NCBI RefSeq assembly: GCF_950295315.1
Contig: NC_080164.1
Span: 14,500,427 to 14,564,426, forward strand
Length of the DNA: 64,000 bases
Reading direction: 5' to 3'
Source: Erinaceus europaeus
Lineage: Eukaryota > Chordata > Mammalia > Eulipotyphla > Erinaceidae
Part shown: positions 11,286 to 21,709 of the stretch, piece after piece
Position numbering within the stretch: the stretch's first letter is position 1
How the letters are laid out: every line of letters begins with the position of its first letter
The notes under the pieces: generated by a model
Seen by the model: only the letters and a program-made list of their open reading frames with translations
Told to the model about the DNA's origin: nothing
The model's database searches: none
Made by a program: the position numbers and the translations under genes

Positions 11286-14200
11286 TCCTTCCTTCCTTCC
11301 TTCCTTCCTTCCACCCTCCCTCCCTTCCTTCCTTCCTTCCACCCTCCCTTCCTTCCTTCCTTCCTTCCACCCTCCCTTCCTTCCTAGATCACTTTATTGA
11401 GGAAATGTTGACTTGTCATGTTTGTACAGTTTCCTGTCTCCCCATGGTAGATGTCAGCAGACCACCCTCCACCGACCTGTCATCTTCCACCGTAGGATAC
11501 TGGGCGGGGGCCCCAGTTCCACCCCTGGGTCTACTATTAAGCCTTGCTATCAAGCTCTTGCTGTCTTCAGAAAACATAACTGTTCTTTTTTTTCTTTTTC
11601 TTATGACCTCTGGTCAAAGTGGGAGACCACTCTTTGATACAGTTATTAGGAGCTGGATCCATGATCCCTGTCTGACCTGTGACATTCCAGAATGTGCACC
11701 TCAGGGGCCAGGCGGTGGCGCACCTGGTTAAGCACTCACATTGCAGTGCGCAAGGAACCAGGGTTAAGCCCCTGGTCCCCACCTGCGAGGGCAAAGCTTC
11801 ACGAGTGGTGAAGCAGGGCTGTAGGTGTCTCTCTCCCTCTTTGTCTCCATCACCCCTCTCAATTTCTCTGTCTCTATCCAATAATAAATAAATAAATAAA
11901 AGTATTTATATAAAAAAGAAAAGCCCAAAATGTGCACCTCTGATCTGGACCCAGATAAACAAGAATGGCCACCACTGCCAGTGTCACCCTGACACTTAGT
12001 CCCTGTTCATTCTAAAACTGGCCTTCAAATGGTCTCAGTGGTCCAGTGACCACATGACACCAGGCTCCTCCTAAAATGGTGCTTTGATGGGTGGGAAGGA
12101 CCTGCCCAGGTAGAACACGTATCTTATGTATAAGGTCCTGGGTTCAAGTCCTGGTACCACATGGAAAGACCAGGGATAGCCTTGGGAGCTCTGGCGAGGT
12201 GGAGCAGTGTTTGACTGTTCCTTCTCCCCCTTTCCCCCCATCTCACTCTCTTTCCTCTAAAAGACAAAAGCTGAACAGGTTGGCCTGGGGAGGCTGTTCA
12301 GTGGCGAGTCTCGTGCAGGTGCAAGGCCCTGCTTTAAACAAAAACAGTTTCCATTACACCCCTTTCTCCTCAAAATGTCAGTTTAAACTTGTAGTTTAGA
12401 TAGCCTGCCACTCAAGACCGCCGTGACCTAGTCCCAGCCCCACCTTGGCAGCGGGAGTCATCTGAGCACGTCTCTGTCCACCACAACTTGACACGTCCTT
12501 CAAGTCCTTCTCTCCCCCTGCCAAGCCCTGCCCACCAGCAGCTTCTACTTGGGATTTGGCCACTCTTCTGGGCTGCACTGCGCTACCCTCCAGGCTGGGG
12601 CCAGATCCCCATACGTTCCCTCATGAGAAGTCTTGGCTGACCTCGGTGGGCTTGGGCTGATAGACTGGCCCCTTCTTCTGCACCAGGACTCCCAGAGAGA
12701 AGCTGGGACAACTACCGGACCTCCGGCATCAGTGTCCAGCCATCACCACTGTGGGGTGAAGACCTGACAGCACTGAGGGTGTAGCAGGCTGAGGGACTGG
12801 GGCCGGGTGTATCTTAGGCCAGAGCTGCCCTGTGGGCTGCGGGGTATTGAGATGGCTGAGTCAAGAAGCTGAGTTAGTATTGGGGGGGCTCACCCAGGAG
12901 ATGCAGCAGCTGGAAGGCGGTTAGCCAGGCCTCTGGGATGGCCGCAGCTTCAGTCAGAGTCAGGCCCTCAGGCACAGGCATGAGGAGCCCTTCGGGGACG
13001 GTGACATACTGGGCCTGGCCCCCACCGGGCAGCAGAGCCATGGCGGGGTCCCCAATCTTCCAGGGTCCTCGGCAGCCGGGCCCCAGCTCTGCCACGTGTC
13101 CAGAGGCCTCGAGTCCCAAAATGTTGCTGGCTCCTGGGGGTGGGGCATACTGGCCCTGTCTCTGCAGAGAGAGAGATTGCACTAAGTGAGGAGCCCAAGC
13201 AGAAGTCTGTCACAGGGCTAGGGAGTCAGCATAATGGTGATGCAAAAAACCTTTCGTGCCCGAGGCTCCAAGGTCCCAGGTTCAATCCACAAAACCACCA
13301 TAAGCCAGAGTTGAGTTGAGCAGTGCTTCGGTAAAAAAAAAAAAAAAAAAAAAGTCTCTTGGTTAAGAGCACATGACACAAAGCACAAGGACTAACGTAA
13401 GGATTCCAGTTCGAGCCCCCGGCTCCCCGCCTGCAGGGGAGTAGCTTCACAGGCCATGAAGCAGGTCTGCAGGTGTCTATCTTTCTCTCCCCTCTCTGTC
13501 TTCCCCTCCTCTCTCCATTTCTCTCAGTCCTATCCAACAACAATGACATCAATAACAACAACAATAATAACTACAACAATACAACAACAAGGGCAACAAA
13601 AGGGAATAATAAAAAAAAAATGTCTCACCATCCTTGACCCTCAACTAAAAATAGTGCATATCTCTCTTTCTCTTGCTCACTAGCTCTTTTTAAAAAATAT
13701 TTATTTACTTATTACCTTTTTGTTGCCCTTGTTTTTTTTATTGTTGTAGTTATTATTGTTGTTGTTATTGATGTCGTCATTGTTGGATAGGACAGAGAGA
13801 AATGGAGAGCAGAGGGGAAGACAGAGAGGGGGAGAGAAAGACAGACATCTGCAGACCTGCTTCACCGCCTGTGAAGTGACTCCCCCCCGCAGGTGGGGAG
13901 CCGGAGGCTCAAACCAGGATCCTTACACCTGTCCTTGTGCTTTGCGCCACCTGTGCTTAACCTGCTGCGCCACCGCCTGACTCCCTACTGGCTCTTTTTT
14001 ATGACTGAAAATTCACTATAAGGTCTTGTTTTGTGGGTCAGGAAAACCAAGGACCAAGGCTGAGTCTAGAGAGAGCTCAGTCTACAGAGCACACACCATA
14101 CCGTGCGGGCCACCCTGCATTTGATCACCAAAACCATGGAGAGCATGGGGTGGGGTGGGCTCTATGGATGGTGAAGGCATGTGTTAGTCGCTCCCTTTGT

Positions 14201-17023
14201 GTCTCCTTCTCTCTCTCTCTCTGTGTCTGGATATAGAATAGAAAGGTTGAACCGGGGCTGCTTGATTGTTGAGGCATGAGACCCTTGGTTCATTCCCTGC
14301 ATGTTGTGTTAATAATGATTTTATTTTTTTTTTACCCAAGCACTGCTCAGCTCTGGCTTCTGGTGGTGTGGGAGATAGAACCTGGGACTTTGGAGCCTCA
14401 GGCATGAGTGTCTTTGCACACCCGTATGCTCTCTCTCCCACCCGGAAATACCTTCTTGTCCTAAGTTGCAAAATAAATAGGTAGCAGGACCAGGAGCAAA
14501 GCAGGACCAGGAGTGCCCATGTGTCAGCACCAGGCTCCACACTCCGACCAAAGGTCTTAGACCAGAGGCACTGTACTCACCACGGGAGGGCATTTTCGAA
14601 GCACACTTGCCTGGGCCCCAGGTCCTGTTTATTTTGAAGAAAATCATCCCAGGTGACTGACTCTGGTGCACATTTCTCTATTAGCCCAACCAATGCAGCT
14701 GGGTGACTTAGTGCTCCAGATGAGGGAGGAAAAGGCATAAGGTACCAAGTAATAAAACAGAAGTTCAAACTTTGGAGCCACTGAGACCTCAGTCCACATG
14801 ACAACTCTCCCGAGGATGTGGCCTCAAAGTACTATTGCTCTGACTCTCAGTTTCAGGGAAGAATACAAAGGAGGTCTGGGTAGCCTGAAAAATAAATCAA
14901 GTAATGTCAATGGTGCTCATTCCTTCAATAAAAGAGTTTCCCAGTGTACAAGGACCTGGGTTCAAACCCTCAGTCCCCAACCCACTGCTCCTGATGGCCA
15001 TTTTTTCTAGGTTTCTTTTCTTTTCTTTTTCTTTACCAGAGTAGTGCTCAGTTCTGGCTTATAGTGGTAAGGGGGATTGAACCTGGGACTTTGGAGCCTC
15101 AGGCATGAGAGTGTCTTTGCATAACCATTGTTATCTACCCCTGCTTTTTTATTTTTTATTTTGATAGTATAGGATAGAGAAAAAATGAGAGAGAAGGGGG
15201 AGATAGAGAGGGAACGAGAAACACAGACACCTGCAGACCTGCTTCATAGCTTGTGAAGCAACCTCCCTGCAGGTGGGGAGCCGGGGGCTCAAAGTGGGAT
15301 CCTTTGCACAGGTCCTTGCTCTTGGTACTATGTGCACTTAGTAAACTGAGTGCTCATCCCCCCCCCACACCCTTTAGGATTTATAGGAACATCACTTTAA
15401 AGAGGCTGGGGTCAGAATGGGGGTAGATAACATTGTGGTCATGCACCCCTCCCCCATTGGTCACCACCATAAGCTGGAAATGAGATGGGCGGGATTTAGA
15501 AGTTTTATGGCCTGTCAGGATAAGATTTACCAGTCAGGTAAGGGAGATCTTCAAGACCTTGTGTTATCTGGTCAGGTGGGTCTGGGGCTTCTCTTCCGAA
15601 CATTTTGGCCTTCTACAGGAGTCCGGTTAGTTAACTTTTTTTTTTTTTAACTAATTACCCTTATTTATTTATTGGATAGAGACAGCCAGAAATCGAGAGG
15701 GAAGGGGGTGACAGGGAGTCAGGAGCTGGCCGGTGGCACAGTGGGTTAAGAACACATGGCTGAAAGCGCATGGACCTGCATCAGGATCCCGGTTCGAGTC
15801 CCCCACTCCCCAACTGCAGGGGAGTCGTTTCACAAGTGGTGAAGCAGGTCTGCAGGTGTCTGTCTTTCTCTCCCCCCTCTCTGTCTTCCCCTCCTCTCTC
15901 CATTTCTCTCTGTCCTATCCAACAATGACAATAATAATAACAATCAGGGCAACAAAAGGGAAAAAATAAATAAAATTAAAAAGAGAGAGGGGGGAGAGAG
16001 ACAGAGAGACACCTGCAGCCCTGCTTCACCACTTGGAAAGCTTCCCCCCTACCCCCTACAGGATAGTGTGTGTGCTCAACCAGGTGCGCCACCAACCAGC
16101 CCCATTTTCTTTGCCTTAATATTCCTTCTTTTTTTTTTTTTTTTTTTTGCCTCCACGGCTATCGCTGGGGCTCAGTGCCTGCACTATGAATCCACTGCTC
16201 CTGGAGGCCATTTTCCCCATTTTATTGCCCTTGTTGCGCTTGCTGTAGTTGTTAAGCTGTTGTTGTTGATAGGACAGAGAGCAGTCAAGAGAGGAGCGAA
16301 GACAGAGAGAAAGACACCTGCGGACCTGCTTCACCGCTTGCGAGGCGACTCCCTGCAGGTGGGGATCTGGGGGCTCGAACCGGGATCCTTACACCGGCCC
16401 TTGCGCTTAACCCGCTGCGCTACTGCACAACCCCCCCCCCCCACTTTTTCTTTTCTATTTCAAGGCTTCGTGAGTGGTGTGGCAGTGCTGTTTGTCTCTC
16501 TCCCTTCCCTCTTGATTTCTGTCTCTACCCAATAAATAAGTAAATATTTCAAATATTTATTTTACTTAGCTAATTAATTAACTAATGATTTTTCACCAGA
16601 GCACTGCTCAGCTCTGGCTTATGGTGGTGCGGGGGACTGAACCTGGGACTTTGGAGCCTCTGGCTGGAGAGTCTCTTTGCATAACCATGATGCTATCTCC
16701 CCCGCCATAAGTCAATACTTAGCGTCTTTTCCCCTTCTAGAGCGGATGGGGCGACACGCTGGAGCCCGCTCTGGAGACAGCTCTGCATTTTCACTGTGGC
16801 AGGTGGCGCCCAGCCCTTCCTTCCAGCGTCCCGGGAGGTGCACAGGCTGGAGCCCCGCCTGCCCCGACCCCTCCGCAGCCCCTACCTGGATCAGGTCCGC
16901 CCGGTTCAGGGCGCTGGCCGCCACCTCCAGCAGGACCTCCCCGTCTGCTGGGCTCGGCCTGGCCACCTCCTTGAGGCAGAGGACTTCAGGGCCCCCGGGC
17001 TGGTCAAAGTGCACGGCCAGCAT
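6399..17023 (-). CDS. TP53I3: TP53I3 (PIG3) quinone oxidoreductase, copy A, complete
   Basis: NADPH-dependent one-electron quinone reductase of the zeta-crystallin/medium-chain reductase family, cytosolic, p53-induced in human. Five coding exons (16886-17023, 12894-13161, 10935-11147, 9079-9275, 6399-6581) total 999 bp = 332 aa plus stop, exactly the human length. All phases match (0, 1, 1, 0) and the frame is open. Seen: N-terminal [15 protein letters not shown]; groES-like domain with [14 protein letters not shown]; nucleotide-binding loop [13 protein letters not shown] with Ser at position 151; [10 protein letters not shown]; end GKIVLELPR. Introns are 3.7, 1.75, 1.66 and 2.5 kb and packed with SINEs. 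The intron 3 acceptor (CATGTGGAAG) has a poor pyrimidine tract. Exons 3-5 are closer to human TP53I3 than those of copy B, so this is the likely orthologue. Confidence 0.95.
6582..7098. other. TP53I3 intron 4, nothing recognised
   Basis: About 500 bases of unique-looking intron; no repeat or conserved element recognised. Confidence 0.5.
7099..7292 (+). mobile_element. SINE-B, plus strand
   Basis: GGGGCCAGTTGGTGGCACAT head to TCTAATAAAGAAAATAAAG tail, complete. Confidence 0.88.
7331..7668 (+). mobile_element. SINE-A, plus strand, long form
   Basis: Complete apart from a few head bases. It includes the 3' extension ending AACCCTGGAGGC, then an A-run and a short GA repeat to 7685. Confidence 0.9.
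7852..8028 (+). mobile_element. SINE-A, plus strand, internally deleted
   Basis: Head to AAAGCACAAGG is joined directly to the CCTCTCTCCATTTG block; box B and the hairpin body (about 110 bp) are missing. Confidence 0.85.
8040..8209 (-). mobile_element. SINE-B-like, minus strand, diverged
   Basis: GGACAGAGATAGAAATTG to ACACCACGACTCAGCCCC. Confidence 0.75.
8257..8376 (-). mobile_element. SINE-D-like, minus strand, old
   Basis: ACCAGAGCATCAGACTG and AGGAATCAAACTCAGACC mark a degraded copy. Confidence 0.6.
8503..8636 (-). mobile_element. Old SINE, minus strand
   Basis: GACCAGAGCACCACTTAGC to GAGCTATCTTCCTG; related to C/D types but degraded. Confidence 0.55.
8722..9052 (+). mobile_element. SINE-A, plus strand, long form
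   Basis: Complete, with the 3' extension to AACCCTGGAATC and an A14 tail. It ends only about 27 bases from TP53I3 exon 4, on its intron 4 side. Confidence 0.9.
9079..9275 (-). CDS. TP53I3: TP53I3 copy A coding exon 4
   Basis: 197 bp, phase 1 in and 0 out; encodes [18 protein letters not shown] to SLLRSRDQK. Donor GTGAGT (9073-9078). Confidence 0.94.
9437..9618 (+). mobile_element. SINE-B, plus strand
   Basis: GGTGGTCCAGCTGGTTGAGC head to CCAATAAATAGAG tail. Confidence 0.85.
9633..9925 (+). mobile_element. SINE-A, plus strand, short form
   Basis: Complete and close to consensus; tail GGGAAAATAAATAAATATT. Confidence 0.92.
10110..10290 (+). mobile_element. SINE-D, plus strand
   Basis: GTAACACAGTGGATGTAACA head carries a short internal duplication; tail AATAAAATAAAAT. 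Confidence 0.75.
10293..10460 (+). mobile_element. SINE-D, plus strand
   Basis: GGTTCGGGAGGTGGCTCAGT head to CATAAATAAACTC tail; lies head to tail behind the previous SINE-D. Confidence 0.85.
10572..10838 (-). mobile_element. SINE-A, minus strand, short form
   Basis: Complete; head end at AACTCCCC, same orientation as TP53I3. Confidence 0.9.
10935..11147 (-). CDS. TP53I3: TP53I3 copy A coding exon 3
   Basis: 213 bp, phase 1 to 1. Contains the dinucleotide-binding loop ([11 protein letters not shown]) and [10 protein letters not shown], where family members bind the NADPH 2'-phosphate. Acceptor GTCCCAG, donor GTAAAC. Confidence 0.95.
11250..11386. repeat. (CCTG)n then (CCTT)n with CCACCCTCC interruptions
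   Basis: Polypyrimidine microsatellite about 100 bases upstream of the exon 3 acceptor (on the gene strand it is AAGG/CAGG). Frames through it translate to meaningless repeats. Confidence 0.95.
11387..11703. other. TP53I3 intron 2, nothing recognised
   Basis: Unique-looking intron; possibly an old diverged retroposon at 11386-11570, not identified. Confidence 0.4.
11704..11900 (+). mobile_element. SINE-B, plus strand
   Basis: GGGGCCAGGCGGTGGCGCAC head to ATCCAATAATAAATAAAT tail. Confidence 0.9.
11901..12893. other. TP53I3 intron 2, mostly unique
   Basis: Holds one possible old tRNA-type SINE at about 12095-12290 (GGTCCTGGGTTCAAGTCC); otherwise nothing supported. Confidence 0.4.
12894..13161 (-). 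CDS. TP53I3: TP53I3 copy A coding exon 2
   Basis: 268 bp, phase 0 to 1; [20 protein letters not shown] to AFQLLHLLG. Acceptor CTCTGCAG, donor GTGAGC. Differs from copy B exon 2 at only about 12 bases; the 5' half is identical. Confidence 0.96.
13219..13353 (+). mobile_element. SINE-C, plus strand
   Basis: GGGAGTCAGCATAATGG head and an A20 tail; about 60 bases from exon 2 on its 5' intron side. Confidence 0.85.
13355..13615 (+). mobile_element. SINE-A, plus strand, 5' truncated
   Basis: Starts in the head at TTGGTTAAGAGCACATG, with body and tail complete. Confidence 0.88.
13690..13984 (-). mobile_element. SINE-A, minus strand, short form
   Basis: Complete; head end GCCACCGCCTGACTCCC. Confidence 0.9.
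13985..14309. other. TP53I3 intron 1, partly old SINE
   Basis: Tracts such as AAACCATGGAGAGCATGG and a short CT repeat near 14210 hint at degraded retroposons; nothing firm. Confidence 0.35.
14310..14442 (-). mobile_element. SINE-C, minus strand
   Basis: ACCCAAGCACTGCTCAGC to ATGCTCTCTCTCCC. Confidence 0.8.
14443..15011. other. TP53I3 intron 1, nothing firm
   Basis: Unique-looking; a possible old SINE 3' half at 14935-15000 (GGACCTGGGTTCAAACCC). Confidence 0.4.
15012..15143 (-). mobile_element. SINE-C, minus strand
   Basis: ACCAGAGTAGTGCTCAG to TTGTTATCTACCCCTGC. Confidence 0.85.
15144..15362 (-). mobile_element. SINE-A/B, minus strand
   Basis: Hairpin body and GGGGCTCAAAGTGGGATCC; the head is diverged. 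Confidence 0.8.
15632..16106 (-). mobile_element. SINE-B, minus strand, split by a SINE-A
   Basis: Parts at 15632-15718 and 15987-16106 join into one SINE-B (GGATAGAGACAGCCAG to CCACCAACCAGCCCC). Confidence 0.85.
15719..15986 (+). mobile_element. SINE-A, plus strand, inserted in SINE-B
   Basis: Complete short form lying inside the surrounding minus-strand SINE-B, so it is younger than its host. Confidence 0.88.
16120..16433 (-). mobile_element. SINE-A, minus strand, long form
   Basis: With the 3' extension (CAGTGCCTGCACTATGAATC on the plus strand); body slightly shortened. Confidence 0.88.
16460..16545 (+). mobile_element. SINE-B 3' fragment, plus strand
   Basis: From the hairpin (CGTGAGTGGTG) to CCAATAAATAAG. 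Confidence 0.7.
16572..16708 (-). mobile_element. SINE-C, minus strand
   Basis: ACCAGAGCACTGCTCAGC to GATGCTATCTCCCCCGCC. Confidence 0.88.
16886..17023 (-). CDS. TP53I3: TP53I3 copy A coding exon 1
   Basis: 46 codons, [20 protein letters not shown] to NRADLIQ; ATG at 17023, donor GTAGGG below 16886. An acceptor TGTCCCCAG lies 5 bases before the ATG, so a 5' untranslated exon exists upstream. Confidence 0.95.
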
Positions 17024-17146
17024 GCTGTCTGGGGACACTGGCGAAAGCACAGGGGAGTCCGGGGTTCGAGCGCCCCCTGGCGAGGGCTGGGCTGAGTGGG
17101 CCGGCACCCACCCACCTCCGGCCCCGGCCACACGGCGCGGGGTCAC

Positions 17147-17290
17147 CTGCTCGCTGCGGTGCTGGCTGCTGGGTGCTGGCTGCTGGGTGCTGGCTGCTCG
17201 GGCCCCAACCTGCGGGCTCAGCAGGTGCCGGACTCTGCGCCCCGCCGCCGGGGTGGGGCTGACGCCTGAGCACTCCCACCCCATCCACGC
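17147..17290 (-). other. TP53I3: Candidate 5' untranslated exon of TP53I3 copy A
   Basis: Would end at CAGCGAGCAG before the donor GTGACC. The outer edge is a guess; it contains the 14-bp triple repeat. Confidence 0.4.
17159..17200. repeat. 14-bp tandem repeat, 3 units
   Basis: Unit GTGCTGGCTGCTGG; two exact copies, the third with one change (ends CTCG). Confidence 0.95.
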
Positions 17291-17356
17291 CCTTTCCTCT
17301 GGAACAGAGGAAATGTGGGAAATGCGAGGAAGGAGGGGTCCACTGCCCACACCCAT

Positions 17357-17580
17357 GTATTTATTCATTTATGCATTTATTTATTTACTCTCTTTACTTA
17401 CTGAATAGAGACTGCCAGAAACTGAGAGGGTAGGGGTGAGAGAAAGACAGAGACACCTGCAGACCTGATCCACTGCTTGTGAAGCTTCACCCCTGCAGGA
17501 GGGGACTGGGGCCTTTGAACCCCAGTCCTTGTGCGTTGTAATGTGTGCACGTCACCAGGTGCACCACTGCCTGGCCCCGC
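17357..17580 (-). mobile_element. SINE-B, minus strand
   Basis: Tail side ATTTATTTATTTACTC, head side CACTGCCTGGCCCC. Confidence 0.88.
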
Positions 17581-17582
17581 CT

Positions 17583-17770
17583 TTAAAAAAATAATAATAA
17601 TTAATATTATTATCAGAGCACTGCTCAGCTCTGGTTTATGGTGGTACTGGGGATTGAATCCCCGACCTTTAGTGCCTCAGACATGAAAAGCACTTTGCGG
17701 AACCATTATTGTCTTCGTAGCCCTCAGGCACGAGAGGTTCGTGCATAACTATTATGGTGTTTCCCAGCCC
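17583..17770 (-). mobile_element. SINE-C, minus strand, head duplicated
   Basis: The block from CCTCAGGCAYGAG to the head occurs twice (17676-17720 and 17721-17770), a partial tandem duplication or two joined copies. Confidence 0.8.
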
Positions 17771-17939
17771 TTTCCTCTCAGGATGAGGCTCTGAGTTCAG
17801 TCTGAGTTCACTGTGTGTATCAGAACAGTGTTCGGATTCTCTCTCCTCTTCCATTATAAATATATAAATTGAACTCAGGTTAGTCCTTCAATTTTTTAAA
17901 AAATAAACGTGTTTTTTCTGATATCACTAAGGGATTTTT

Positions 17940-18090
17940 GTATTTATTTATTTGTACTTATTTATTTTTTATAAATAACCAGAGCACTGTTCAGCTCCAG
18001 TTTATGGTGGTTCAGGGGATTGAACCTGGGACTTTGGAGCCTCAGGCATGAGAGTCTGTTTGCATAACCATTATGCTATCTGCCCTCTGC
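17940..18090 (-). mobile_element. SINE-C, minus strand
   Basis: AACCAGAGCACTGTTCAGC to ATTATGCTATCTGCCC. Confidence 0.88.
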
Positions 18091-18324
18091 CTGTCCTTCA
18101 ATTTTTTTTAGAACTTGCCTGAAGCTCTAGGTGGGGCAGATTCAGTTCCTTTCCTCATATCCATCACCTAGCAATCCCAGGATATCATCCTAAGGGGGGG
18201 GGGGACTGTCACCAGACAAGTGGGCCATGTTAAATGAACACTTAGTAGCTTACATAGTATGGTCTAGAAGGGACTTCCCCCATTGCGAAGTATCGCATAG
18301 GCAACAGAGTGTTCATATTTCTTA

Positions 18325-18462
18325 GTTTAGTATTTATTTTGGACAGAGACACAGTGAAAGACCACCTAAGCTTCCTTCAATGCGTGGGGCCGGGCTGGAG
18401 CCTGGGTCATGCCTGTGGCCTAAGCAGCAAGCTATCCAAGTGAGCTATTTCACTGGCCCCAA
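18325..18462 (-). mobile_element. Old SINE, minus strand
   Basis: GGACAGAGACACAGTG to AGCTATTTCACTGGCCCC; diverged relative of SINE-B. Confidence 0.6.
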
Positions 18463-18475
18463 AGTGCTCCTGGTT

Positions 18476-18684
18476 TATTATTATTATATTTATTTATTTA
18501 TTGGATAGAGACAGTCAGAAATCGAGAGGGAAGGGGGAGATAGAGAAGGAGAGAGAGACACCTGCCGTCCTGCTTCACCACAGGCAAAGCTTTCCCCCTG
18601 CAGGTGGGGACCGGGGGCTCGAACCTGGGTCCTTGTGCATTGTAACATATGTGTTCAACCAGGTGCACCACCATTTGGCCCCAG
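18476..18684 (-). mobile_element. SINE-B, minus strand, 3' of TP53I3 copy B
   Basis: Complete, in gene sense; its head lies about 141 bases past the stop of copy B. Confidence 0.9.
18489..18502 (-). terminator. Candidate polyadenylation signal of copy B (SINE-derived)
   Basis: Three overlapping AATAAA hexamers in the SINE-B tail, about 324 bases past the stop; none found nearer. Inferred. Confidence 0.45.
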
Positions 18685-18825
18685 TGCTCCTGTTTCTGAG
18701 GTTAATTCATTCAACAGTGTTGGGAAGTAGCGTGATCCTCCCATAACCACGTAACCCCGTCAGTCTGTCAATCTGTCAGTCGCATGGGCCCTGGGGCTCC
18801 CTCCACCAGCCCTGTGATGCTTGTG

Positions 18826-19005
18826 TCAGGGCATCTCCAGGATGATTTTGCCCACGTTCTGGTTGGCCTCCATGCGCATGTGGGCCTTCTGGATCTCAGC
18901 CATGGGGAACACCCGATCCACGACCGGCCTCAGCTGCACGGCGCTCCCGGGAGAGAAGTGAGAGATGACCGTCTCTGTGAACTCTTCCACCAGCCCTTCC
19001 TTGTA
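18826..19005 (-). CDS. TP53I3-like copy B coding exon 5 (terminal)
   Basis: 59 codons plus [20 protein letters not shown] to [10 protein letters not shown]. Acceptor CCCTGACAG. One residue shorter than copy A. Confidence 0.93.
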   Translation of the reverse strand, partial: YKEGLVEEFTETVISHFSPGSAVQLRPVVDRVFPMAEIQKAHMRMEANQNVGKIILEMP

Positions 19006-21662
19006 CTGTCAGGGAGGAACGACACATGAGCAACGGCTGGCACCTTTTCTTTTTTTTAATCTTTATTTATAATTGGATAGAGACAGCCAGAGGGAAGGGG
19101 GAGAGAGAGAGAGGGAGAGAGACAGAGACACCTGCAGCCCTACTTCACCACTCACAAAGCTTTCCCCCTGCAGGTGGGGACCAGGGGCTTGAACCCAGGT
19201 CCGAGTGCATTGAACATATGCGCTCAACCAGGTGCACCACCACACAGCCCCACTCAGTTTTCTTTTTAATGTTTATGTATGTATTAATGAGAGGGATAGG
19301 GAGAGGGAGAGAGAGAGAGAGAGACCCCGACATCACTCTGGTACATGTGCTACTGCCTGAGTACTGAACTCAGGACCTCATGCTTGAGAGTCCAACACTC
19401 TACCCACTGCCCCACGTTCTAGACCGCAGTATTGTTTTTCCTTGCTTATTTGCTTATAAGTCAGAGAAATTTGGCTTGGGGGTAGATAGTATAATGCTTA
19501 TGCAAAGAGACCCTCCTGCCTGAGGTTCCAATGCCCCATGTTCAGTCCCCTGCACCACCATCAGCCAGAGCTGAGCTGTGCTTTCTGGCCCTGCCCCTGC
19601 CAGCTGCTGGGCTCCTTCCTTCCCATCTGCAGGTGTGGGAATTCCCACGTGAATCTTGGACCTTCAGACAGGCAGAGTGAACAGCTTCTAGGGGGAAAGA
19701 AGATAAAAGACCAGGTATTCTGACGGAGGAAAGGGTCGGTCAGGGTGACTCTGAGGAGTGGCAGTCGGCACTGTCAGGGGAGGGTGACAGAGCAGGACGT
19801 ACACCACAGGGTAGTGCTCAGACTTGTTTGTTGCTGTTGTTGCTTTTCTATTTTATTGAACAGAGACAGCAATCGAGAGGGAAGGGAGAGATAGACAGAC
19901 CTGCAGCCCTGCTTCACCTCTCACGAAGCTTATCCTCTGCAGGTGGGGACTGGGGGCTTGAGCCTGAACCCTTATAGATGGTAACATTTCCACTTAACCA
20001 GGTGTACCACCACCTTCCCCCCATTTGAATTTTAATTTTATTGGAGAGAGACTGAGAGAAATTGAGAGGAAACAGGGCAAGAGAGAGAGAGAGAGAGAAC
20101 ATGGGCCCAGAGCCTGTTCAGCTCTGGCCTGGTCTATCACTCACCTTCCTGTCCCTCAGCCTCAGCAAGCTGGCCCTCAGGCTGGCTCGCTTCCACAGCA
20201 GCTTGGAAAGCAAAGGCCCGCGGACATCTTCTCCCCCCATGAGGCCGTAGAGAACCCAGCGACCATCTGCGGCCAGACAGTTGATGTTCTTCTCCCAGTA
20301 AGAGCCACCGATGCAGTCCAGGATCACGTTGACGCCCACACCTGGTGGGCGAAAGCACCGCAGGGTGATGCCCTGCTTCTGCCTCTCTTACTCCCTCTTG
20401 TGGGTCGTGTGCTGTTTTGTCATGTAGGTGGCCCAGGTTTGAGCCCAGCCCCTACCACGTTGAAGGAAGCTTTAGTGCTACAGTGTCTCTTTCTTCCCTC
20501 TCTCTCTGTCTCTCTCCCTCTCCCTCTCTCTCATAACTATTTATTTGCTAGAAACAGAAATTGAGGGCAGTGGGTAGGTAGCATAATAGTTATGCAAACA
20601 GACTCTCATGTCTGAGGCTCCAAAGTTCCAGGTTCAGTCCCCCGCACCACCATTAGCCAGAGCTGAACAGCGTTCTGGTTAAAAAAAAAAAAAAGACAAG
20701 AGACAGAAATTGAGGGAGTTGGGCAGTAGCACAGCAGGTTAAGCGCATGTGGTGCAAAGCACAAGGGCTGGAGTAAGGATCCCGGTTCGAGCCCCCGGCT
20801 CCCCACCTGCAGGGGAGTTGCTTCATGGGTGGTGAAGCAGATCTGCAGGTGTCTATCTTTCTCTCCCCTTCTCTGCCTTCCCCATCTCTCTCCATTTCTC
20901 TCTGTCCTATCTAACAACAACAACATTAATAACAACAACAATAACTACAACAACAATAAAAAACAAGGGCAACAAAAGGGAAAATAAATATAAAAATAAC
21001 TTTTAAAAAAATTGAGAGGGAAGGGGAAAAAGAGGGAGTGAGAGAGATGTTTGCAGCACTGCGTTACTTCCCGTGAAGATTTTCCCCTGGAGGCAGTAAC
21101 TGGGGGGCTGGAACCCAGGTCCTTTGCACATGATAAATGTGCACTCAATTGGATAAGCCATTGGTTGGCCCTGGTTCTGTAGCCCCTCTCACTCTCTCTC
21201 TCTGTCTCTATCTGAAGAAGTCATCCTGGAGCAGTGAAGTCTCAGTGGTGATAGATCTTTAAAAAATATGTTTATTAGAACCAGAGCATCACTCTGGCAC
21301 ATGCAATGCTAGGGATTGAACTGGGGACCTTGTGCTTGACAGTCCAACACATTATACACTGCACTACTTCTCAGGCTGCAAAGAAACACAATCTTAGAAA
21401 AGGGAACGAAAAGGAAGAGAAAGAACATTTGCTCTTTTATTTTTTAAGAATTTTTTATTATTATCCTTATTCATTTATTGAATAGAAACAGCCAGAAATT
21501 TAGAGGGGAAGGGATGATAGAGAGAGGAAACAGGGGTGGGGGTAGATAGCATAATGGTGATGTAAAGAGACTCTCCTGCCTGAGGCACCAAAATTTCAAA
21601 TTCAGTCTCCCACATCACCATAAGCCAGAGCTGAGCAGTGCTCTGGTAAAAAGAAAGAAGGA

Positions 21663-21709
<47 letters not shown>

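Larger units (their letters stand above)
16840..17300 (-). promoter_or_regulatory. TP53I3: GC-rich promoter region of TP53I3 copy A
   Basis: CpG-rich block around coding exon 1 and upstream. Contains three 14-bp GTGCTGGCTGCTGG units at 17159-17200 and a gene-strand donor GCAG|GTGACC at 17146. No (TGYCC)n array, the p53-responsive microsatellite of the human gene, is present. Confidence 0.6.
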
